The translations under genes and the position numbers were made by a program. A DNA stretch of 18,906 nt, from contig CAZHDI010000064.1 of assembly GCA_964531285.1 (NCBI GenBank), positions 1-18,906 of the forward strand, in the 5' to 3' direction. The notes beneath the pieces were generated by a model. That model was not told where the DNA came from and did no database searches. It worked only from the letters and a program-made list of their open reading frames with translations. This document shows, one piece after another, positions 13,280 to 18,906 of this stretch (the stretch's first letter is position 1; every line of letters starts with the position of its first letter). This stretch comes from CAZHDI01 sp964531285. GTDB taxonomy: Bacteria > Pseudomonadota > Alphaproteobacteria > JAJFIK01.

Positions 13280-16190
13280 TGAAGCGGGCCGGTTCGCCCG
13301 ACCCCAGATAGGCCTGCGCCGCGGCTTCAAGATCCGCCTTGGTGATCCCGGCATAATCGGCCTGGATTGTGCGCGCATGCTCCAACTCCTGAGGCGCGGT
13401 CTGGGCTTCCATGACGACCGAATAAAGCCAGTAGCCATTGCGCTCCAACTGTTCCTCGATGTTCTCGATCATCGGCTGGCGCGCGCGTTGGAATTCATCA
13501 TCCGTGATCCCGTCCCGGGCCAGGGCTCCGCCAATCTCCAAAATCTCGTCCAGGAACTGCTGCGTGACGTCAGGCTCCAGATCGAGACTGGCCTGAAGAT
13601 AGCCATAGCCCGGAAAAACGGTTGAGGTCGTGGACCCGGCATTGGGCGAATACGTCGCCCCGGTTTCCCGCCGCATCCGCTCAGTCAACCGCAGACGGAG
13701 CACCGCGCTCAGCATGCCCAGGCGCCGGGCGACGATCCTGTCGGAGGCGTCCGTCGTGGGCCAGTAGACAAGGCTCGCCGCACGATTGGGCTCGCCCTCA
13801 TGACGCAACACCTGGACGGTCTCAAGCATCGGGAAATCAAGTTTGCGGCCATCCTCGAAGGCCGGGCGCTCAGCGGCCCGCTCCGGCAGGGCACCGAAAG
13901 TCCGCGCCACCTCGGCGATCATCCGGTCCGGATCGAAATCCCCGACAACGCCGATTTCCAGGTGACCGTTGGCGAGCGGCTCGGCCAGCCAGGCCGCGAC
14001 CTCTTCGAGAGTCCGCGCTGTGGTATCGGCCTTGGGCGGCAGGCCGAACCGGATGTCGCCGGAGCGCAATATCCGCGACACATCCTTCTGGACGATCCCG
14101 CCCGGCGTGGCATCGATGGTATCATAAAGAATGTCGAGCCCTTTGCGGAACCGGGTCAAGGCCTCCTCGCGATAGCCCGGCGCGGTGAGCGCGGCGGCCA
14201 GCAGATTGAGCTGCTGAGGCAGATCGTCCGGGTCCGTTGTACCGCTCAGCTCGAACGCGTCAGAGCCGACGCCAAAAGACAGATCCGCGGTCACGCCGGC
14301 ATAAAGCCGGATCACCTCATCGAAACTGTGGGCCTCAAAGCCGCCATTGACGAAGGCTTGATCGGCCAGGAGGTTGAGCCCCGGCTTGTCCATGGGCATC
14401 TCAAGAAGGCCTCCCCCGACCCGCGCGATGACATGGATCGTCTCGGCCTCAAAGTCGGTGACCTTCATGTTGAGCATGACATTGTTGTCGAACCGCACCC
14501 GCAGAATGCCAAGATCTTCGACCTCATCGCGGAACACGACCGTGCCTGGTTCGCCAAAGTCGGTATAGGCGAACGCGACATCGCCGGTTTCCTCCGGTTC
14601 CGCGACGGCGACCTGCGTGCTGGTCTCATAGGCGGCCAGGATTGCCGCCTGCGGATCATCGACCTCAAGATTGCCCGACAGGAACAAGAGCGGCGCGCGG
14701 CCCTCCCACATGGTGCGGAATGCGGCATCGACATCGCCGGGCGTGAAGGTCTCGACCGCGGCGCGGAACAAATCCAGATCGGTCTGGGGCGTGGAGAAAA
14801 CCGCCTCTTCTGACAGGACGCTGACAAGGCCGCCGGCCAGCGCCGCCGACTCCCGGGTCGGCGCAATCTCCACGGCATCCACAAGGCCCGACTCATAGCG
14901 GGCCAGCTGCTCATTGAGTTCCGCCTGGGTGAAACCGAATTCGAGCGCCCGGCGCAATTCCTGTTCGGCGACGCCCAGCGCATCCTGCCATTCATCCGGT
15001 GCCGTGGTGAGGCTGACCAGCGCCACATTGGCCGTGTCCAGAAGATCGAAACTGCTGGCCGACCCGCCCAAAAACGGTGCATCGGCGGTCTGGGACAGGG
15101 ATTGCAGGCGCCGGCTCAGAATGGCGTTGCCGAGCGAACGCAGCAGAGCCTCGCGCCGGTTGGCAACCGTATCGTCGAGATCAAGAAGCGGACCGACGCC
15201 GAAAATCTGCACCTGGCTTGAGATATCCGGGTCGAAGAAATGGCCGGCGGCCACCCCCCGGTCGGGTACCGGAGCAATATCGGGCTCCGGCCCTTCCGGT
15301 GCCTCGCGCGTGAAATCGGCAAAGATCTCTTCGATGAGGCCGGACAACATGGCCGGGTCGGCATCGCCCACCGCCACGACCATCATGCGCTCGGGACGGT
15401 AATACCCCTCATAGAAATCGACGAAGGCCTCGCGCGGCGCCGAGGAAATCACCTCGCTCACACCGATGGGAAAGCGCTCCGTGAACAGCGCTTCGGGCGC
15501 AATGAAACTATAGAGCGCCTTGGACCGGCGATAGCTGGGCGTGTCCCGCACACGCAATTCGGACAGGATGACGCCGCGCTCCTTCTCGATCGCTTCGGCA
15601 TCGAGGGTCAGGCGGCCGGCATATTCCCGGAAGATCTCCAAGCCCTTGCGCACCAGCGCTTCATCCGCATCCGGCAGATCGAGCTGATAGACCGTCTCGA
15701 AGAAGCTGGTGTAAGCATTGGTGTCCGGACCGAAGGCAAGGCCTTCGCGCTCCAGAAATTTCACCACCTCGTCGCCCGGCATATTATCCGAGCCCTTGAA
15801 CGCCATGTGCTCCAGGAAATGCGCCACGCCGCGTTGATCGTCCCGCTCATGCATCGATCCGGCATCGATGAACAGCCGCAGAGCGACCGTATTACGCGGC
15901 TTGGGGTTGGCAAGCACCGCATAGCGCAGGCCGTTCTCCAACGCGCCCCAGGTCACCGCCTCGTCGACCGGGACGTCGCTCGCTTCATGGGGCCAGGCAC
16001 CCGCCTCCTGGACCCGCTGGGCGTCATCGGCGAAGGACCGGTCCTCGGCGGCCGTCTCGGCGGCCTTATCGCTGATATCGGTCGCGGCTTGGTCGCCGGT
16101 GCCGTCACAGGCCGCCAGACAGCTGGCCAGAACGACGGCAAGAGCAGGTCCGAAGAGGGAGCGAAGGCGGTGCAGCAACGCTGAGGTCAT
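13257..16190 (-). CDS. M16 family zinc metallopeptidase, lipoprotein
   Basis: This is a 977-residue envelope peptidase of the insulinase/pitrilysin family. A lipoprotein signal ends in LAAC with C28 as lipidation site, so it is probably membrane-anchored facing the periplasm. The inverted zinc motif HXXEH is H124-F-L-E127-H128, and the third ligand is E204 in EKERGVILSEL, 76 residues later as usual. The second, non-zinc half supplies the conserved Arg-Tyr pair, with R840 and Y847 in RRETGATYSPNAG. The length fits two fused M16 halves (four domains) that form a closed peptide-degrading chamber, as in PqqL-like proteins. The ATG at 16190 follows AAGGA by ten bases. Likely substrates are imported or stray peptides. 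Confidence 0.95.
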   Translation of the reverse strand: MTSALLHRLRSLFGPALAVVLASCLAACDGTGDQAATDISDKAAETAAEDRSFADDAQRVQEAGAWPHEASDVPVDEAVTWGALENGLRYAVLANPKPRNTVALRLFIDAGSMHERDDQRGVAHFLEHMAFKGSDNMPGDEVVKFLEREGLAFGPDTNAYTSFFETVYQLDLPDADEALVRKGLEIFREYAGRLTLDAEAIEKERGVILSELRVRDTPSYRRSKALYSFIAPEALFTERFPIGVSEVISSAPREAFVDFYEGYYRPERMMVVAVGDADPAMLSGLIEEIFADFTREAPEGPEPDIAPVPDRGVAAGHFFDPDISSQVQIFGVGPLLDLDDTVANRREALLRSLGNAILSRRLQSLSQTADAPFLGGSASSFDLLDTANVALVSLTTAPDEWQDALGVAEQELRRALEFGFTQAELNEQLARYESGLVDAVEIAPTRESAALAGGLVSVLSEEAVFSTPQTDLDLFRAAVETFTPGDVDAAFRTMWEGRAPLLFLSGNLEVDDPQAAILAAYETSTQVAVAEPEETGDVAFAYTDFGEPGTVVFRDEVEDLGILRVRFDNNVMLNMKVTDFEAETIHVIARVGGGLLEMPMDKPGLNLLADQAFVNGGFEAHSFDEVIRLYAGVTADLSFGVGSDAFELSGTTDPDDLPQQLNLLAAALTAPGYREEALTRFRKGLDILYDTIDATPGGIVQKDVSRILRSGDIRFGLPPKADTTARTLEEVAAWLAEPLANGHLEIGVVGDFDPDRMIAEVARTFGALPERAAERPAFEDGRKLDFPMLETVQVLRHEGEPNRAASLVYWPTTDASDRIVARRLGMLSAVLRLRLTERMRRETGATYSPNAGSTTSTVFPGYGYLQASLDLEPDVTQQFLDEILEIGGALARDGITDDEFQRARQPMIENIEEQLERNGYWLYSVVMEAQTAPQELEHARTIQADYAGITKADLEAAAQAYLGSGEPARFIILPPEE

Positions 16191-16294
16191 GAAAACACGG
16201 TCCTTATCAATCGAATCCTGGGCCGAGAGTAGAGACTTGCGGGCGCCAGTGCGAGGTGTGATCGTTGGGGCATCCAGATGGAGGTATTCTGTCC

Positions 16295-16759
16295 ATGCGT
16301 GTTCGTTTGACCACCATTTTCGATGCGCCCCCGGATCGGGTCTGGGCGGAGTTGCGCAAATCAGCCCTTCTCGATCATGTGGCCGCGCCGCTTCTGAAAT
16401 TCAAACCGATCGACCCGCCCGCCAAGCCGGCGGAATGGGGCTCGGGGCGGTATCTGGTGGGATTATGGTTTCTGGGCCTCCTGCCGCTGGGGCGCCAGTG
16501 GATCGTCACCTCGTTTGAGGCTGATCCGGACCGGCCGGACCATTACAGCCTGCGGGATAACGGCAGCGGTCAGCTTGTGAAACGCTGGGATCACTGGATC
16601 TTTCTGGAGCCGACAGACGACGGCCGCACGCGCTACACCGACCGCGTGGATATCGGCGCGGGGTTCTTGACGCCGGGCATCTGGCTCTTCGCCCAGGTGT
16701 TCTACCGGCACCGGCAGGCCCGCTGGCGGGCGCTGATTGCGCGGGACTTTGCCTATTGA
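16295..16759 (+). CDS. SRPBCC-like (START/polyketide-cyclase fold) protein
   Basis: This is a 154-residue protein resembling the SRPBCC ligand-binding superfamily. It opens with MRVRLTTIFDAPPDRVWAEL, the typical first strand followed by the start of a helix, and continues with strands such as SLRDNGSGQLVKRWDHWIFLEP and TRYTDRVDIGAG. The end has an aromatic- and arginine-rich helix (VFYRHRQARWRALIARDF). Such proteins hold hydrophobic ligands in a central cavity, but the ligand is unknown. The ATG at 16295 follows GGAGG by ten bases. An in-frame TTG at 16265 lacks a ribosome-binding site. It converges with the methyltransferase gene, with five bases between the stops. Confidence 0.8.
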   Translation: MRVRLTTIFDAPPDRVWAELRKSALLDHVAAPLLKFKPIDPPAKPAEWGSGRYLVGLWFLGLLPLGRQWIVTSFEADPDRPDHYSLRDNGSGQLVKRWDHWIFLEPTDDGRTRYTDRVDIGAGFLTPGIWLFAQVFYRHRQARWRALIARDFAY

Positions 16760-16764
16760 ACCGC

Positions 16765-17949
16765 TCAATCCACCGCGATGGTGAGCATTTTCAGGTAAGC
16801 CGTTTCGGGCAGGGTCAGGTGTACCGGATGATCCGGCCCCGCGCCGCTGACCTGCAAGAGGCGCCCCGACCGGCCGGCTTCATGAAGCCCGCGGGCGACC
16901 TGAGCGCGCAGCGCATCGGCATCGACCAGATGGCTACAGGACGCGGCCATGAGAATCCCGCCGGGCGCGACGACACCGGCGGCCAGCCGCGCCACCTTGC
17001 GATAGCCCTTGAGCCCGGCTTGAAGATCCTTGCGGCTTTTCACAAAGGCCGGCGGATCGGCCACAACCAGATCGAACCGGTCGCCCGAGCGGGTGAGATG
17101 CTCAAGCGCCGCGAACACATCGGCTTTGCGGAACGTCACGTCGAGCCCGGCCTCTTTCGCGGCGCGCTCCGCCAGCGCGAGGGCCGGCGCGGACCGGTCG
17201 ACCGCCGACACGGTGCTGGCCCCGGCAGCCGCGCAGGCCAGGGCAAAGGCGCCGGTGTGGGTGTAAAGGTCAAGAACACGGCCGCCCTGGGCCAGCCGCG
17301 CGGCCGCGGCCCGGTTCATCCGGTGATCGAAGAACCAGCCGGTTTTCTGACCGCCTTCGGCATCGGCATAATATGTCAGGCCGTTCTCACGGACCGGAAC
17401 CGCTCCATCGAGCGCACCGGACGCGATCCGAACCTCCGTATCGAGACCTTCACCCTGGCGGGCCGGCGTGTCGTTGCGCAGGACGATCGCGCGCGGGCTG
17501 AACATCGTCTCGATCGCGTCCAGGATAACTGGGATGAGCGCGTCCATACCCGCCGTATTGGCCTGGACCACGATCACATCGCCATAGCGGTCAATGATCA
17601 GGCCCGGCAGGCCATCCGCCTCGGCATGAATGAGCCGATAAAACGGCTCATCGAACAAACGGTCGCGAATCGCCAGCGCGGCAGTCATCCGTGCGTGGAA
17701 GAACCCGGCATCGATCACGGCTTCGTCATCATCCGTCAGGATGCGCGCGGCGATAAGCGTATGCGGATTGAACAAAGCCAGTGTCCGCGCGCCGTCCGCA
17801 CAGGCCAGCGCCACGACGCTCCCGGGGCTGAGCGCCTTGGTTTCCGCGGTCATCGCGATTTCGTTTGAGAAAACCCACGGGTGGCCACGTTTCAGGCGTT
17901 TTTCACCGCCTTGCTTGACCGCGACCACGGGCCGGTCGATGTGTGTCAT
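16765..17949 (-). CDS. rlmI: Class I SAM-dependent 23S rRNA (cytosine) methyltransferase, RlmI-type
   Basis: This 394-residue protein is almost the same length as E. coli RlmI, which makes m5C1962 in 23S rRNA. An N-terminal PUA domain (about 7-75) includes EKRLKRGHPWVFSNEI. The central domain contains ADGLPGLIIDRYGD, and QKTGWFFDHR (201-210) precedes the Rossmann methyltransferase domain. SAM-binding motif I is DLYTHTGAFALACAAAG (227-243), motif IV is DPPAF at 298, and a Cys motif SCSH spans 337-340 with C338. The ATG at 17949 was chosen because it begins the conserved N-terminus, though its ribosome-binding site is weak. The frame is open to 18012 without a better start. It is divergent from the macro-domain gene. 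Confidence 0.92.
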   Translation of the reverse strand: MTHIDRPVVAVKQGGEKRLKRGHPWVFSNEIAMTAETKALSPGSVVALACADGARTLALFNPHTLIAARILTDDDEAVIDAGFFHARMTAALAIRDRLFDEPFYRLIHAEADGLPGLIIDRYGDVIVVQANTAGMDALIPVILDAIETMFSPRAIVLRNDTPARQGEGLDTEVRIASGALDGAVPVRENGLTYYADAEGGQKTGWFFDHRMNRAAAARLAQGGRVLDLYTHTGAFALACAAAGASTVSAVDRSAPALALAERAAKEAGLDVTFRKADVFAALEHLTRSGDRFDLVVADPPAFVKSRKDLQAGLKGYRKVARLAAGVVAPGGILMAASCSHLVDADALRAQVARGLHEAGRSGRLLQVSGAGPDHPVHLTLPETAYLKMLTIAVD

Positions 17950-18032
17950 GTCTGTTCGTTTTTCATCTGGCACAAGCCCGACCTGTTGGCACACAATGGC
18001 AGTGCGATGCAACTCAAAGATACGGATGATCG

Positions 18033-18563
18033 ATGGCCCCGCTGGACCGCATGCGCGTGATTGAAGGCGATATCACTGCTCAGAGCGCTGACGTGATCGT
18101 GAACGCCGCGAATGAGCAAATGACCGGCGGTAGCGGCGTCAACGGGGCGATCCGGCGGGCGGCAGGTCCGGAACTGGACGGCGCCTGCGCCGGGCTCGGC
18201 CCCTGTGCGCCGGGGGATGCGCGCATCACGCCCGCCTTCAAGCTCGATGCCCGCTATATCGTCCATGCGGTCGGGCCGATCTGGAACGGCGGCACGGTCG
18301 GCGAGGATACCCTCCTGGCGGCGGCCTATCGCCGCTCGCTGGAATTGGCCGCAGAACATGGCGCACGCAGCGTGGTGTTCCCGGCCATCTCCACCGGCAT
18401 TTACGGTTTTCCCCCGGAGCGCGCCGCGCCCATCGCCGTCAAAGCCGTGGCCGACACGCTCACCCGCCTGCCGCAAATCGAAGAGGTCGTGTTCTGCTGC
18501 TTCGGGCACGACTCCGCGGCCCAACACCGCGCCGCATTGGCGGCTCTGGCTGCCAGATCTTAG
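18033..18563 (+). CDS. Macro-domain protein (ADP-ribose/O-acetyl-ADP-ribose binding)
   Basis: This is a 176-residue single macro domain of the YmdB/MacroD type. ADP-ribose-binding motifs are present: GDIT with ADVIVNAAN (residues 12-27), the GGSGVNGAIRRAAG loop (32-45), CAPGDARIT, and the STGIYGFP phosphate loop. MacroD-type deacetylases normally read GGGGVDGxIH, with catalytic Asp and, four residues on, His. Here those positions are N37 and R41. It should still bind ADP-ribose derivatives, but classical O-acetyl-ADP-ribose or mono-ADP-ribosyl hydrolysis is doubtful. The ATG at 18033 follows GGA by six bases, and an in-frame ATG at 18051 is an alternative. Its stop is two bases from the convergent acyl-CoA synthetase stop. 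Confidence 0.92.
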   Translation: MAPLDRMRVIEGDITAQSADVIVNAANEQMTGGSGVNGAIRRAAGPELDGACAGLGPCAPGDARITPAFKLDARYIVHAVGPIWNGGTVGEDTLLAAAYRRSLELAAEHGARSVVFPAISTGIYGFPPERAAPIAVKAVADTLTRLPQIEEVVFCCFGHDSAAQHRAALAALAARS

Positions 18564-18565
18564 GG

Positions 18566-18906
18566 TCACTCCTCGACGATTTCCTCGCGAAGCTGACGTT
18601 TGAGGATCTTGCCGTTCGGATTGCGCGGCAGCGGATCGACCCGGATATCGATCCGCACGGGAACCTTGAACCCGGCCAGACGCGCCCGCACATGGGCCTG
18701 AAGCTCTTCCACCGTTACGGTGATGCCGGGTGTGACCTGAACAACCGCGCCGACTTCCTCGCCCAACACGGGGTGGGGAATGCCCACGACAGCGGCATCC
18801 ATCACCGCCGGGTGACTGTACAGCGCATCTTCCACTTCGACGCAGTAGATGTTCTCGCCGCCCCGGATCAGCATGTCCTTGGCCCGGTCGAGAATATAGA
18901 TGAACC
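18566..18906 (-). CDS. Acyl-CoA synthetase (AMP-binding enzyme), C-terminal part
   Basis: The last 112 codons of an ANL-superfamily adenylate-forming enzyme lie in the window, and the gene continues past the right edge. The piece starts at the hinge (FIYILDRAKDMLIRGGENIY), which contains the D-R-x-K-D hinge motif and the GGENIYCVEVE segment. It continues through the mobile C-terminal domain (HPAVMDAAVVGIPHPVLGEEV) and reaches the catalytic lysine in NPNGKILKRQLR. Such enzymes activate a carboxylic acid with ATP and join it to coenzyme A. The RGGENIYCVEVE form is common in fatty- or steroid-side-chain acyl-CoA ligases. The substrate is unknown because the adenylation core is outside the window. 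Confidence 0.93.
   Translation of the reverse strand, partial: FIYILDRAKDMLIRGGENIYCVEVEDALYSHPAVMDAAVVGIPHPVLGEEVGAVVQVTPGITVTVEELQAHVRARLAGFKVPVRIDIRVDPLPRNPNGKILKRQLREEIVEE

Noticed and set aside
13800..14813. Plus-strand open frames of 337 residues here and 314 residues at 15240-16184, antisense to the M16 gene
   Set aside because: The M16 protein is continuous with zinc ligands and the C-terminal Arg-Tyr pair. The antisense frames have no family signature.
1..18906. CRISPR arrays, tRNA or rRNA genes, insertion sequences, phage or toxin-antitoxin genes
   Set aside because: I looked for regularly spaced repeats, cloverleaf arms, transposase motifs and flanking repeats and saw none. All long stretches are covered by ordinary genes.

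Overview
The window reads as ordinary, densely packed chromosome of a high-GC Gram-negative bacterium. The gene content points to an alphaproteobacterium: an oxyR/ahpCD locus, a fused PabB-PabC protein, cytochrome b561 beside a YceI protein, an Lrp regulator beside phenylalanine hydroxylase, and S9 and M16 peptidases. A marine, stalked-bacteria-like lineage such as Maricaulales/Hyphomonadaceae would fit, but that is a guess from style, not a measurement. I see no tRNA, rRNA, insertion sequence, phage gene or CRISPR array, and no obvious change in base composition.

Left part (1-2816): the first codons of an unidentified gene leave the window leftward. Divergent from it are an Lrp/AsnC regulator and phhA (phenylalanine 4-hydroxylase), so this is probably a Phe/Tyr catabolic locus under local Lrp-type control. 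A Tat-exported hydrolase of the hormone-sensitive-lipase family converges on phhA. Its nucleophile serine position carries Asp.

Oxidative-stress block (2890-5621): on the minus strand run ahpC, ahpD and a VOC/glyoxalase-like gene, possibly continuing into the Tat hydrolase. Divergent from ahpC is oxyR, with both redox cysteines at the classical spacing. The shared intergenic region holds a palindrome overlapping a good candidate -35 of ahpC. A perfect GC hairpin sits between ahpC and ahpD and probably attenuates or stabilises the transcript.

Middle part (5630-13279): cytochrome b561 and a YceI-family lipoprotein form a likely envelope redox or lipid-binding pair. They are followed by a fused aminodeoxychorismate synthase component I/aminodeoxychorismate lyase (p-aminobenzoate for folate). 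Its 3' end overlaps the 3' end of a convergent S9 prolyl-oligopeptidase-like gene. Next is a two-gene glycosyltransferase operon (GT61 then GT4), likely for surface polysaccharide. Its 3' end overlaps a convergent M16 peptidase lipoprotein.

Right part (13257-18906): after the M16 lipoprotein come an SRPBCC-like protein, an RlmI-type 23S rRNA methyltransferase, a macro-domain protein lacking the usual MacroD catalytic Asp and His, and the C-terminal end of an acyl-CoA synthetase.

I did not find a convincing undescribed multi-gene system. The two most interesting items are single proteins with altered catalytic residues: the Asp-for-Ser hydrolase and the Asn/Arg macro domain.
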